A DNA stretch of 64,000 bases from Pedobacter ginsengisoli (GTDB lineage Bacteria; Bacteroidota; Bacteroidia; Sphingobacteriales; Sphingobacteriaceae), in contig NZ_CP024091.1 of assembly GCF_002736205.1 (NCBI RefSeq), positions 1,488,001-1,552,000 on the forward strand. Direction: 5' to 3'. Shown piece after piece: positions 45,604 to 55,355 of this stretch (the stretch's first letter is position 1; each line of letters opens with the position of its first letter). Under the pieces are notes generated by a model that had not been told where the DNA came from, searched no databases, and was given only the letters and a program-made list of their open reading frames with translations. Both the position numbers and the translations under genes were made by a program.

Positions 45604-46769
45604 TACCTGTAACCAAACCTTTTCTACCAAAAGTTCACGAATTTGAAGAGTACATTCACAGTATTTGGGAACGCCAGTGGCTTACTAACAACGGCCCACT
45701 TGTAAACGAACTTGAACTTAAACTTAAGAGCTATCTGGAGCTTAAGCATTTGCTGTTTGTTTCGAATGGTACCATTGCTTTGCAAATTGCTATTAAAGCT
45801 CTGGGCTTGACTGGGGAAATTATTACTACACCTTTTTCTTTTGTGGCAACAACAAATAGCATTGTTTGGGAGGGCTGTAAACCGGTATTTGTGGATATTG
45901 ATGAGGAGACTTTTAATATAGATCCTAAAAAGATTGAAGCTGCAATAACACCTCAGACTTCTGCAATTCTTGCTACTCATGTTTATGGCAATCCGTGTGA
46001 TATTGATGCAATACAGGAAATAGCAGACAGGTATTCATTAAAGGTAATTTATGATGCGGCCCATTGTTTTGGTACTAAATACAAAAACAAATCTGTGTTT
46101 GCTTATGGTGATGTGAGTACAACAAGTTTCCATGCTACTAAAGTATTTCATACGATTGAGGGGGGAGCAGTTTTTACTCAAGACCCGGAATTACTAAAGA
46201 AAATGGCTTTGATGAGAAACTTTGGTCATGATGGACCGGATGAATTTTCGGAACTGGGTATAAATGGAAAAAATTGTGAGTTTCATGCTGCGATGGGTCT
46301 GTGCAATTTGAAAGAGGTTGATGAAATTTTGGATAAGAGAAGGTTATTGTCATTTTACTATTGGAAAGCACTAAGTGATCTGGAAGCAAAGTATCCCAAA
46401 CTTAATGGGAACCTGGATTATAATTATGCTTACTTCCCCGTACTTTTTGATAGTGAAGATTTGATGTTGCGTTGCTTAAAGGCCCTGGAGAATGAGAAAA
46501 TTTACTGCAGGAGATATTTTTACCCATCACTTTCTGAATTGCCTTTTGTTACGTCGACATATTTACCTGTGTGTGATTCTATTTCAAAACGGATTCTTTG
46601 CCTGCCCCTATATCATACATTAACATGTAGCGATCTGGATTTGATTACAAGGGTGATTTTAAGGGTACAAAATTACGACCGACCAGTTGTAAATGGAAAA
46701 CTGAATCATACAATTCCTGTAAATAACCTGCAACCAGTATTTGCCGGCTTACAAAATGGCGCTGTTTAA
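45600..46769 (+). CDS. DegT/DnrJ/EryC1/StrS sugar aminotransferase
   Basis: A 389-residue PLP enzyme. It opens IPVTKPFLPKVHEFEEYIHS and has the Asp-Ala-Ala-His block (VIYDAAHCFGT), the PLP lysine in SFHATKVFHTIEGG and NCEFHAAMGLCNL. It converts a keto-nucleotide-sugar into an amino sugar, probably for the capsule repeat. The 4-base overlap with the flippase indicates co-translation. A second member of the family is at 48816, differing in length and details. Confidence 0.92.
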   Translation: MIPVTKPFLPKVHEFEEYIHSIWERQWLTNNGPLVNELELKLKSYLELKHLLFVSNGTIALQIAIKALGLTGEIITTPFSFVATTNSIVWEGCKPVFVDIDEETFNIDPKKIEAAITPQTSAILATHVYGNPCDIDAIQEIADRYSLKVIYDAAHCFGTKYKNKSVFAYGDVSTTSFHATKVFHTIEGGAVFTQDPELLKKMALMRNFGHDGPDEFSELGINGKNCEFHAAMGLCNLKEVDEILDKRRLLSFYYWKALSDLEAKYPKLNGNLDYNYAYFPVLFDSEDLMLRCLKALENEKIYCRRYFYPSLSELPFVTSTYLPVCDSISKRILCLPLYHTLTCSDLDLITRVILRVQNYDRPVVNGKLNHTIPVNNLQPVFAGLQNGAV

Positions 46770-46792
46770 TTGCTTATTTAACCAAAAACGAT

Positions 46793-47656
46793 ATGTCTAT
46801 ACCTACATCTGAATTAATGGTATCAGTTTGCTGCATTACCTATAATCACGAAAAGTATATTGCTCAAGCTTTAGATGGTTTTCTGATGCAAAAAACCAAT
46901 TTCAAATTTGAAATTTTAATTGGGGAGGATGGTTCAACCGATAATACCAAGAAAATTATTGAAGATTATTGTAACCGGTACCCTGGATTGGTTCAGTTGA
47001 TTAGCCATAGCCCTAATAAAGGGGCAATAAGAAATCAAATTGATATTTTGGGGAGGGCTACTGGAAAATATATTGCAATGTGCGACGGAGATGATTTTTG
47101 GACAGATCCGACGAAACTTCAAAAGCAAGTAGATTTTTTAGAGAATAATGATGACTATGTGATTTGTTGTCATCATAGTAAGGTTATTGATGATTATGAT
47201 AATCTAGTTTACGTGAAAGATGCTCCTGTTAGCCTGGAGTTTCAATACAATGATGTTTTACTTGGTAAAAGAGAAGAAACCAGAATTTGCTCGTTGATGA
47301 TAAGAAACATTGCTGAAGCAACCGATGCGCTTGAAAAAAGCTGGTTTTTAGATGCTTATGGTGCTGATACACTTTTTAAGCTTTCTGCACTGGCAAATAC
47401 CGGTAAAAAGATTTATGTATTGCCCGAGGTTATGGCTTGTTATAGATTACATACCGGTGGTATCTGGAGTATGATAGATCCTAAGGTAAGGAAATCGAGA
47501 ATGGTGAGCGATTTTAATTTGACAATTAAGAATTTCAAATATTCCTCACTTCAAAAACGGCAATTATTCAAAATCTACCTTAAGCAATACTTTTTGTTTG
47601 ATATCAGGTACTTGAAATTCAATAATGCATTTCAAACAATTACCACCCTATGGTAA
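46793..47656 (+). CDS. Family 2 glycosyltransferase
   Basis: A 287-residue GT-A enzyme: MVSVCCITYNHEKYIAQALD, nucleotide-binding FEILIGEDGSTDNTKKIIED, and DxD-like MCDGDDFWTDPTK. It adds one sugar of the repeat unit. The stop overlaps the following glycosyltransferase start by 7 bases. Confidence 0.9.
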   Translation: MSIPTSELMVSVCCITYNHEKYIAQALDGFLMQKTNFKFEILIGEDGSTDNTKKIIEDYCNRYPGLVQLISHSPNKGAIRNQIDILGRATGKYIAMCDGDDFWTDPTKLQKQVDFLENNDDYVICCHHSKVIDDYDNLVYVKDAPVSLEFQYNDVLLGKREETRICSLMIRNIAEATDALEKSWFLDAYGADTLFKLSALANTGKKIYVLPEVMACYRLHTGGIWSMIDPKVRKSRMVSDFNLTIKNFKYSSLQKRQLFKIYLKQYFLFDIRYLKFNNAFQTITTLW

Positions 47657-48756
47657 GGAAACATAAACTATTTTTCGCCATAAATACTCTTAATGGAGGT
47701 GGGGCAGAGCGGGTAATTTCGAATCTTGGTAACTACTTTTATAACAAAGGTTTTAGGGTTACGATGGTTTGTTTAAATGAAGCTAAACCAGCGTATTATC
47801 TGGAACAAGGAATAGAGGTTATTTCTCTGGTAAGGAATGTACGAAGAGAACAGTTCTTATTTAGGTTATGGTATGGAGGAGTAACTCTTTTTAAGTTACT
47901 ACGTCTGCTGAACAAAGAAAAACCGGACTGTGTTGTGTCATTTATGACTTCGGCCAATTTATGGATGGGTCTTACCTGTAATATTCTGAATATTCCGTAT
48001 TTGGTTTCTGAGCGTATTACTCCGGACTATACTGTAAACCAGCTTAACCATTTTTTAAGGTGGTTATCAGCAAAGGTGTATAGCAGATCAAAAGCTATTG
48101 TTGTTCCTTCGAAAGGAATGATTGATGGGTTTAGAAAGAATAAGTCTTTTAGAGGAGTAAGCAATTTTGAGGTGATAAACAATCCCGTGAGCAAGTTTGG
48201 TTCTGCTTGTGTAAATAGTGTTTATCCCCGGAAGTTCATTCTTAGTGTAGGAAGGTTAGATCGTCAAAAAGGATTTGATCTGTTGATTAAAGCTTTTAAA
48301 ACATTACAATTTCAGGATGTAGATTTATTGATTTCGGGTGAAGGAGCTGAACGAGAAAATCTGGAAAGTCAGATAGAAGACTTAAAACTAAAGGATAGAG
48401 TGAAATTGATTGGGCATCAAAAAAATCTTCAGGACTACTATACACAGGCAGAAATGTTTGTTCTTTCATCGAGAAATGAAGGCTATCCAAATGTACTGGT
48501 AGAGGCTATGAGTTTAGGATGTGCATGTGTGGCTACCGATTGCGAGTTCGGACCTGCAGATATTATAGAGAATGAAAAAAATGGTTTGCTGGTTAAGGCA
48601 AATAGTATAAAATACCTTTCTGAGGCAATTAACAGGACTATGAGCGACCCTGTTCTTAAAATTAAGATGTCTGAAAATGCTCAATTAATCAATCAAACTA
48701 ATTCCCTTGAAAACACTTTCGCAAAATGGGAAAAGTTAATACTAAATCATATTTAA
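47650..48756 (+). CDS. Family 4 glycosyltransferase
   Basis: A 368-residue GT-B enzyme with the glycine-rich N-terminal FAINTLNGGGAERVISNLGN and the C-terminal donor domain (ILSVGRLDRQKGFDLLIKAF, SSRNEGYPNVLVEAMSLGCA with the EX7E motif). A retaining cytoplasmic transferase that extends the lipid-linked repeat. The donor sugar is not predictable. Confidence 0.9.
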   Translation: MVRKHKLFFAINTLNGGGAERVISNLGNYFYNKGFRVTMVCLNEAKPAYYLEQGIEVISLVRNVRREQFLFRLWYGGVTLFKLLRLLNKEKPDCVVSFMTSANLWMGLTCNILNIPYLVSERITPDYTVNQLNHFLRWLSAKVYSRSKAIVVPSKGMIDGFRKNKSFRGVSNFEVINNPVSKFGSACVNSVYPRKFILSVGRLDRQKGFDLLIKAFKTLQFQDVDLLISGEGAERENLESQIEDLKLKDRVKLIGHQKNLQDYYTQAEMFVLSSRNEGYPNVLVEAMSLGCACVATDCEFGPADIIENEKNGLLVKANSIKYLSEAINRTMSDPVLKIKMSENAQLINQTNSLENTFAKWEKLILNHI

Positions 48757-48815
48757 ATCCACAGCGATTTATTCATCCCTTCATTAAGCTTACCAAATAT
48801 TAAAATCTTAAAGAT

Positions 48816-50057
48816 ATGAATATACCTTTCTCCCCTCCGTTTATTGATCAGGCAGTGATTGATGAAGTTATTGATTCACTTCGTGCTAACTGGATCACCT
48901 CGGGACCAAAAGTTAAGGCCCTTGAATATGAGTTGTTGAATTTAACAGGATCTAAAGCTACCGTGTGTGTGAACTCCTGGACATCTGGGGCTATCATGAT
49001 GTTAAAATGGTTTGGTATAAGTGACGGGGATGAAGTTATAGTGCCTGCGTACTCATACTGCGCTACCGCTTTGTGTGTTTTGCATTGCGGTGCTACACCT
49101 GTTATGGTTGATATTTTAGATGATTTTACTATTGATCCGGATATTGTAAGGAGTAAAATCACTTCTAAAACCAAAGCAATAATAGGTGTTGATATTGCCG
49201 GGCTGCCATGTAATTATAATGCATTAAGAGAAATTGTAAATGACCCTGAAATAAAAAAGCTATTTAAGCCAGTTACAGCAAAACAATCGGAATTGGGAAG
49301 AATACTATTAATGTCGGATGCTGCACACTCAATAGGCGCTACTTATGAGGGGTTACCTGCAGCTCAGAAATGTGATGTTACCGTTTTTTCTTTTCATGCT
49401 GTAAAAAACATTACAACTGCTGAAGGAGGGTGTATTTGTTTGAATTTACCTCCACCTTTTGATAATCAGGAAGAGTATAGTTTTCTAAAGCTCTTCTCGT
49501 TAAATGGACAGAATAAGGATGCATTTGCAAAATCCAAAGGAGCTAACTGGAGGTACGATATTCTTTTTAAAGGATTTAAAATGAACATGCCTGATATCTG
49601 TGCTGCAATTGGTTTGGCTCAGGTAAGACAATACAGCAATACTTTACTGCCTCTACGCAAAAATATATTTCTAAAATACTGTGCTGCATTTAAGTCTTAT
49701 AATTGGTTTATTGAGCCAACCGGACAAGATGATACCAGAGAAGGTTCATACCATCTTTTCCCTTTACGCATTAAAGGAATTACAGAGGTTGAAAGAGATC
49801 AGATTATAGAATGCCTGGTTAACTGGGGCGTTATTGTTAATGTTCATTTTATACCAATGCCAATGCTTACGTATTTTAAAAGTATTGGTTATTCTATCGA
49901 AAATTATCCTAACAGCTATAAGCAATATTCATGCGAAATCTCGCTACCAATATATCCTCAACTGTCTGAGCCTGAAGTTGAATTTATTATAGAATCAGTT
50001 ATAGGGGCTGTTCATCAGATTATTGAAGTCAACAAATTGGTTAAAGTGTTGTCATAA
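48816..50057 (+). CDS. Second DegT/DnrJ/EryC1/StrS sugar aminotransferase
   Basis: A 413-residue PLP enzyme. NIPFSPPFIDQAVIDEVID leads into ANWITSGPKVKALE, and the active-site blocks are LMSDAAHSIGATYEG and FSFHAVKNITTAEGG with the PLP lysine. The N-terminal and DNRE-type pattern resemble aminotransferases that make UDP-4-amino sugars for priming transferases of the PglC kind, and such a transferase follows directly at 50069. A small intergenic gap (59 bases) precedes it. Confidence 0.9.
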   Translation: MNIPFSPPFIDQAVIDEVIDSLRANWITSGPKVKALEYELLNLTGSKATVCVNSWTSGAIMMLKWFGISDGDEVIVPAYSYCATALCVLHCGATPVMVDILDDFTIDPDIVRSKITSKTKAIIGVDIAGLPCNYNALREIVNDPEIKKLFKPVTAKQSELGRILLMSDAAHSIGATYEGLPAAQKCDVTVFSFHAVKNITTAEGGCICLNLPPPFDNQEEYSFLKLFSLNGQNKDAFAKSKGANWRYDILFKGFKMNMPDICAAIGLAQVRQYSNTLLPLRKNIFLKYCAAFKSYNWFIEPTGQDDTREGSYHLFPLRIKGITEVERDQIIECLVNWGVIVNVHFIPMPMLTYFKSIGYSIENYPNSYKQYSCEISLPIYPQLSEPEVEFIIESVIGAVHQIIEVNKLVKVLS

Positions 50058-50068
50058 AGTTGTATAGC

Positions 50069-50665
50069 ATGAATGCGAAAAGGGTGTTTGATGTAGTCTT
50101 CTCATTGGGGGGGATGTTGTTCTTGTCGCCGCTGTTTATTGTGGTTGTTATTCTTTTAAAGTTAGATTCAAGAGGAAGCATTTTTTACAAGCAGATCAGG
50201 GTAGGTTTAAATCAGAAAAACTTTGAACTAATTAAGTTTAGAACGATGTATACCGATTCTGATAGGGCAGGTTTGCTGACGATTGGAGATCATGATTCCC
50301 GAATAACCAGAGTAGGATGCTGGCTAAGGAAGTATAAAATTGATGAGCTTCCTCAGCTTATTAATATTTTGAAAGGAGAAATGAGCTTTGTGGGGCCCAG
50401 ACCGGAAGTACTTAAATATGTTGCGTTATATGATGCATCTCAAATAAAGGTGCTCAGTGTGAAACCGGGCATTACGGATTGGGCTTCTATTCAGTACATA
50501 GATGAGAATCAGTTGCTGGCAACAGCGGAGGATCCAGAGAGTTTTTATATCAATACTATTATTCCTTCAAAAATTACTCAGAACCTGAAATACATAGATC
50601 ATCATAACATTTGGGTTGACCTGAAGATCATTTCATATACTTTGAAAAGTATCATTAGAAGATGA
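50069..50665 (+). CDS. Sugar-phosphate priming transferase (PglC-like)
   Basis: A 198-residue monotopic phosphoglycosyl transferase. The ATG at 50069 is chosen over a TTG three codons upstream. One N-terminal membrane segment (RVFDVVFSLGGMLFLSPLFI), then FYKQIRVGLNQKNFELIKFR, the catalytic Asp-Glu in KIDELPQLINILKGEMSFVG and PRPEV. The short form without extra N-terminal helices resembles PglC. It moves sugar-1-phosphate to undecaprenyl phosphate and starts repeat-unit assembly. Confidence 0.92.
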   Translation: MNAKRVFDVVFSLGGMLFLSPLFIVVVILLKLDSRGSIFYKQIRVGLNQKNFELIKFRTMYTDSDRAGLLTIGDHDSRITRVGCWLRKYKIDELPQLINILKGEMSFVGPRPEVLKYVALYDASQIKVLSVKPGITDWASIQYIDENQLLATAEDPESFYINTIIPSKITQNLKYIDHHNIWVDLKIISYTLKSIIRR

Positions 50666-51741
50666 AAACATTAAAAGTTCTAGACTGGCCATCCAAGAGA
50701 TTTTATGGCGAAACGCATCATTTTTATCGCTGGAAAAAGAAGCTTCTTGAGCACGACTTGAAAGTTGAGTTTTATTACGACCATAGAGATAAAAGATTAA
50801 AGGGATCAGATTATTTGCTGTTGCACTCGCGGTATTTTGCAGATGGGTGGCAAAACATACATACCAGAACTTCAAAAAATGAGGATGAACTGATTATGTA
50901 TTTATTGGAGATGAAAAACGCGACAGGTAAACTGATCTGGTTTGACGCAGCAGATTCATCGGGATCCAGTGATTTTCCAATTATCTCTTTTGTTGATGTT
51001 TTTATGAAGAAACAGCGACTTAAAAATCTTGATTATTATATGGATTCGAGTGCAGCAAATGACCTGCGGATCTGGTTAAATGAGGTTCCCGATGATCAGA
51101 AAACAAGATTTGTTCCCTGTCCTCAGGATCAACTTCATAAAATTAAACTTGGATGGAACATAGGGTTTAATGATTACAGATATTTTGGGTATAAAATGAG
51201 TCGGTTAAGTAATTATTTAAGCTACAAGGTTTATCCGACTCATTTATCAACATATGACAAAGTCAGGAGTTATGATTTAGCTTTTCGTGGAACTATCCAT
51301 AAAGACGGAGGGAGCAGAAATATGATCTCTTACCAAAGGAATCATGTTTTAAATCTTTTTGGGCACTTGAATTTGCATATAGCTAGTGGTGGAAATGTGA
51401 GTAAGGCCAGGTACTGGAAAGAACTTAGAGACTCAAAACTTAGCATTAGCCCATTTGGATGGGGAGAAATTTGTTATCGTGATTTTGAGACATTTATTTC
51501 CGGATCAGTACTGATCAAACCTAGAATGGATCATCTTGAAACATACCCAAATCTGTTTATTGAAAACGACACCTACGTTCCTGTAAATTGGAATTTAGAA
51601 GAACTTGAAGAGCGCCTGGAATATATGGCAACTCATTATGATGAGTACAGGCACATTGCCAGAAATGGACAGGAGAAATATTTTAATGCAATTAATGATG
51701 CTGAGGGCTTTATCCAAGCTTTTAAACAAAACATAGAATAA
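50662..51741 (+). CDS. Probable glycosyltransferase of unrecognised subgroup
   Basis: A 359-residue protein. I do not place it in a named family. The C-terminal third (SPFGWGEICYRDFETFISGSV, KPRMDHLETYPNLF, YVPVNWNLEELEERLEYMAT) looks like the donor domain of a GT-B enzyme of the exostosin/CgeB-like kind, with a Glu-rich catalytic region. The N-terminal half is less typical (LKVLDWPSKRFYGETHHFYR). It starts as ATGA over the stop of the priming transferase, so it probably adds an early sugar. Confidence 0.6.
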   Translation: MKTLKVLDWPSKRFYGETHHFYRWKKKLLEHDLKVEFYYDHRDKRLKGSDYLLLHSRYFADGWQNIHTRTSKNEDELIMYLLEMKNATGKLIWFDAADSSGSSDFPIISFVDVFMKKQRLKNLDYYMDSSAANDLRIWLNEVPDDQKTRFVPCPQDQLHKIKLGWNIGFNDYRYFGYKMSRLSNYLSYKVYPTHLSTYDKVRSYDLAFRGTIHKDGGSRNMISYQRNHVLNLFGHLNLHIASGGNVSKARYWKELRDSKLSISPFGWGEICYRDFETFISGSVLIKPRMDHLETYPNLFIENDTYVPVNWNLEELEERLEYMATHYDEYRHIARNGQEKYFNAINDAEGFIQAFKQNIE

Positions 51742-51752
51742 ATTATAATCAT

Positions 51753-52967
51753 ATGAAATTTATTGCAGTTGTATTTGTAGTCTTGTATTTATACAGCCTG
51801 TCGTACGGAATATTTATGACAGACTTTTTTAGGATACCTACCCCCCTTATTTTCTGTTTGCCACTTGTTTTTTTGTTTAGAGAAAAAGATGGGATTGGGT
51901 TTTTATATAAACAGGAGCTTATTCTTCTTGTTGGTGCTATGTTCCTGTATAATGTAATTGGGTTTTCGGAGTATATGGTTTTTATTGCCAATGCCATATG
52001 TGTTGGAATGTGCGCCATTTACTTTAATTACTTTGTTGGCCTGGATGCGAAACGTTTTGCAATTTCCATTTATGTTTTTATCGCTTTTCTGACCTTCTCG
52101 GCAATTGTAATGGTTTTTAATCCATTCTATTTTACAGAAATAAATAACCTGAGATCGATGCTGATGGGTGAGCCAGTAGTGCAGAGTCCATCAGGAATTG
52201 CGACATATCAGTTTAATTTTGGCTATCAGCTGGCGGCACTGGTTCCTTTTCTGGTAATTTACACCTTTGCGTTTAAAAAGGCTTTTTTAATTAAGATTCT
52301 AAGCCTTTTAGCCTGCCTGCTTTTTATTTATCTGGGTATGCAACGTTCCGTATTGGTAGGATTTGTATTTTCAGTTTTCTTGTTTTTAATACTTTATTAT
52401 AACTATAAAGCAATTTTTATAGTTGTGTTTGCCGCCTGTGCTGCTTTTGTGTTTTACACTTATATTTTAAAAGACAATACAGATACTTATAATAATATTC
52501 TTACCAAGAATGAGCACAACATGGAAGAGTATAACCGATCGACCCTTGCTGCTGAAAACCTGAGGATCTATTCGGAATATCCTTACGGGCTTATATTTTA
52601 TGGAAAGGATTGGTCGGATGTTACTTACCGTAATGAGGTGTTCTCATCAGGACTTACCTCGCATAATGCTTATTTAATGTTCCTTACTTACGTGGGGCCT
52701 TTCTTAGGGCTGGGAATATTGGGTGGATTGTACTATAAAGTTGGAAGGATTATTATTAATGCATTTCGAAATGTCAAGAAAACCGAATATGCGTTGATGA
52801 TTTGTCTCTGTTGTTCATTTATTGCTGTTTCTATCAATTCTCTATCCCACAATTCGTGGCTTGTTAGTGCAAATGGGCCTACATTTTTCCTCTATTTCGC
52901 AATTCTGCACTTAAATTTTATGCTTAACAGAGAGGCTGAAGTGGAAGTACACACAGGATTAAACTAG
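51753..52967 (+). CDS. O-antigen/capsule polymerase (Wzy-like)
   Basis: A 404-residue protein with about eleven membrane helices and a large outer loop around residues 235-300. Motifs typical of Wzy/WaaL-type proteins include LIFYGKDWSD and SGLTSHNAYLMFLTYVGPFL near that loop, and GMQRSVLVGFVFSVF earlier. Such proteins vary greatly in sequence. With the flippase and co-polymerase in the same locus it is the natural candidate for repeat-unit polymerase. Confidence 0.82.
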   Translation: MKFIAVVFVVLYLYSLSYGIFMTDFFRIPTPLIFCLPLVFLFREKDGIGFLYKQELILLVGAMFLYNVIGFSEYMVFIANAICVGMCAIYFNYFVGLDAKRFAISIYVFIAFLTFSAIVMVFNPFYFTEINNLRSMLMGEPVVQSPSGIATYQFNFGYQLAALVPFLVIYTFAFKKAFLIKILSLLACLLFIYLGMQRSVLVGFVFSVFLFLILYYNYKAIFIVVFAACAAFVFYTYILKDNTDTYNNILTKNEHNMEEYNRSTLAAENLRIYSEYPYGLIFYGKDWSDVTYRNEVFSSGLTSHNAYLMFLTYVGPFLGLGILGGLYYKVGRIIINAFRNVKKTEYALMICLCCSFIAVSINSLSHNSWLVSANGPTFFLYFAILHLNFMLNREAEVEVHTGLN

Positions 52968-52974
52968 TATTAAA

Positions 52975-54138
52975 ATGATGATGAAAGTAAAGATAATGCA
53001 CCTTATAGGTGATTTAAGCAAAGGCGGTGCCGAACGATTTGTAGTCGATTTGTGTAATGAACTTGCAAAAGATGACCGGTATGAAGTGTTTTTGGTTTCA
53101 ATTTGTTCAAATAGTGTAGAGGAGACCTTTGTAAAAGACATTGATAAAAATGTAAGGTACGTTTCGTTCAATAAAGGCCGGGGTTTTAGTTTAAATACTT
53201 TTTGGGCTTTAACAAAATGGCTAAGAGCGGAAGAACCAAATGTGTTGCACTCTCATTTAAATGGATTTGAGTATCTGGGACTATACCTTCTTATCAATAA
53301 ACGCACGCTTTTCTTTCATACCATTCATAATGTTGCTGTAGCAGAATGTCCCAATTTCTTAATAAAAACATTTAGAAGACTATGGTATAGGATCAATAAG
53401 GTAAAACCTGTTACGATCTCTTTTGATGGCAGAAAAACTTACCGGGATTATTATCAGCTCGATAATGACATCTTAATTGAGAATGGTAGACAGGATTTGG
53501 TTGCCACAAATGAGATTGCCTCACTAAGTGAGAAGTATAAAGAAGGAGAAGACTCATTTGTTTTGATACATGTTGGTCGGATTGCTTCGGAAAAAAATCA
53601 GGATTTATTAATTCGTGCGGTAAAGCAATTTAACCTTACTGAAGAGAAAAAATGTAAACTGATAATTATAGGAGAGGTTAAAGAAAAACGTTTATATCAG
53701 CATTTATTGGAAGTTGTTAATAATGATCCATATATAGAGTTTATTGGGGGCAGGCACAATGTTGTAGACTATTTGAGCATAGCCGATGCTTTTTGCCTTT
53801 CAAGCATTTTTGAAGGAATGCCAATTTCTTTAATAGAAGCCCTATCTGTAGGCTGCATTCCAATTTGTACCCCGGTTGGCGGCATAAGCCAGATGATTAA
53901 ACATGGAAAAACAGGATTCTTAAGCAGGGATGTAAGTGTGGATAGCTATTGTGATGTACTAAAAGAAGCGTTGTATCATCCTGATAAAAAGATGATTAAG
54001 TTAAATGGAAGACTGTTCTTTAAATTAAATTATCACATACAGGCGTCAGCAAATGCGCATTTAAAAACCTATTCAAGTGTGATACTATCTGATAAAAGCA
54101 ACATGATGAATGGATATCAAATGATTACTAAGATTTAA
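52975..54138 (+). CDS. Family 4 glycosyltransferase
   Basis: A 387-residue GT-B enzyme: IMHLIGDLSKGGAERFVVDL, an acceptor-domain half, then FVLIHVGRIASEKNQDLLIR and the EX7E block SSIFEGMPISLIEALSVGCI. Start choice among three consecutive ATGs (52975, 52978, 52981-like MMMK) is undecided. It probably adds a later sugar of the repeat. Confidence 0.9.
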   Translation: MMMKVKIMHLIGDLSKGGAERFVVDLCNELAKDDRYEVFLVSICSNSVEETFVKDIDKNVRYVSFNKGRGFSLNTFWALTKWLRAEEPNVLHSHLNGFEYLGLYLLINKRTLFFHTIHNVAVAECPNFLIKTFRRLWYRINKVKPVTISFDGRKTYRDYYQLDNDILIENGRQDLVATNEIASLSEKYKEGEDSFVLIHVGRIASEKNQDLLIRAVKQFNLTEEKKCKLIIIGEVKEKRLYQHLLEVVNNDPYIEFIGGRHNVVDYLSIADAFCLSSIFEGMPISLIEALSVGCIPICTPVGGISQMIKHGKTGFLSRDVSVDSYCDVLKEALYHPDKKMIKLNGRLFFKLNYHIQASANAHLKTYSSVILSDKSNMMNGYQMITKI

Positions 54139-54149
54139 CTTAAATAGAG

Positions 54150-55355
54150 ATGATAAAATTTACTAGTGACGAGCTTAAAGTTGTAAAGAAAATTGAAGTG
54201 TTAAAGAATGAGGCAGGATCCCATTCGCCTAGTTTCTTTACTTTTAAACAGAAACTTCCGGAGGTAGACATTAAAGTAGACGCTTGCTTTTTATCTAATC
54301 CTTATGCAACAGATCTATTCATTGAATATTTCAACAGGGAGATTTTAAATACTGGAAATATCAGAGATTTATTGGAGAGTTATCCGTCGCAAAACGGAGT
54401 AATTGCAGAGATTCTGGCAGATTTTCTGAAAGTTGATTCTGGAAATATCTTTATTGGAAATGGTGCAATTGAGATCATTCAGGCTGTTATCCATAATTTC
54501 ACTAAAAGGAAGATTCTTATTACAATACCTACTTTCTCATCATACTATGAGTATGTTAAGGAAGGTATAGAAGTGGTATATTATAATCTGGAAAAAGAGA
54601 ATAATTATAACCTGAATGTAGAGGAATACATTGCCTTTGTTAAGTTAAACAGACCGGATACTATAGTGTTGATTAATCCGAATAATCCGAATGGAGGATA
54701 TACAAAGGCCGCTGATGTATGCAGGATTATAGAAGAACTTTCATTTGTAGATAACATTATAATTGATGAAAGTTTTATACACTTCGCATATGAGAGTGAG
54801 TCTTATCAATTGGTCTCACTATCGCACCTTGTTAAAGAGCATCCTAATGTAATTGTCCTGAAAAGCATGTCGAAGGATTTTGGTATTGCTGGGGTAAGGG
54901 CAGGATACGGTGTAATGAGAAAAGAATATGTAGACCTTTTATTAAAGAACGGGTATTTGTGGAATTCTAATGGTTTTGCCGAGTACTTTTTCAGATTGTA
55001 CACAAGAGCAGATTTTGCACTTAGATATGATAAAGTTAGGGTTAAATATATTGTTGAGACTCTTGAATTTATACGGGAGTTAAGGCAGCTTCCTACTATT
55101 AAGGTTTATCCTAGTATGGCCAATTTTGTATTGATTGAATTACAGGAAGGCTTAAAATCGACTGAATTTGTAGCTAAACTTCTTATTACTTACGGGATTT
55201 ACGTAAGAACATGTGACGATAAAATTGGCCTGAAAGGGCAGTTTATAAGATTAGCTTCCCGGTCGAAAGAAGAGAATGATTATGTGATTCAAAGCATAAA
55301 AGCATGCATTGAGATGAATGAAGTTTTAAAACTTGTAAATGAAACGGTTGTTTAA
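54150..55355 (+). CDS. Class I/II (HisC/CobD-like) aminotransferase
   Basis: A 401-residue fold-type I PLP enzyme. PNNPNGG, IIDESFIHF and VLKSMSKDFGIAGVRAGYG (PLP lysine in SMSKD) are signatures of histidinol-phosphate aminotransferase and threonine-phosphate decarboxylase-like proteins. The first 45 residues are an extension of unclear role. In a capsule locus, with HAD and ATP-grasp genes overlapping downstream, it is unlikely to be the histidine enzyme and may form an amino-acid-derived side group. It overlaps the HAD gene by 17 bases. Confidence 0.85.
   Translation: MIKFTSDELKVVKKIEVLKNEAGSHSPSFFTFKQKLPEVDIKVDACFLSNPYATDLFIEYFNREILNTGNIRDLLESYPSQNGVIAEILADFLKVDSGNIFIGNGAIEIIQAVIHNFTKRKILITIPTFSSYYEYVKEGIEVVYYNLEKENNYNLNVEEYIAFVKLNRPDTIVLINPNNPNGGYTKAADVCRIIEELSFVDNIIIDESFIHFAYESESYQLVSLSHLVKEHPNVIVLKSMSKDFGIAGVRAGYGVMRKEYVDLLLKNGYLWNSNGFAEYFFRLYTRADFALRYDKVRVKYIVETLEFIRELRQLPTIKVYPSMANFVLIELQEGLKSTEFVAKLLITYGIYVRTCDDKIGLKGQFIRLASRSKEENDYVIQSIKACIEMNEVLKLVNETVV

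Noticed and set aside
45624..45980. A 118-codon minus-strand frame, and similar ones at 48848-49174 and 31735-32046
   Set aside because: They are antisense to well-recognised aminotransferase and SusC genes and show no signal, motif or spacing of their own.
54150..55355. Histidine biosynthesis hisC gene
   Set aside because: The fold fits, but no other histidine gene is near, and the context is a capsule locus with overlapping HAD and ATP-grasp genes.
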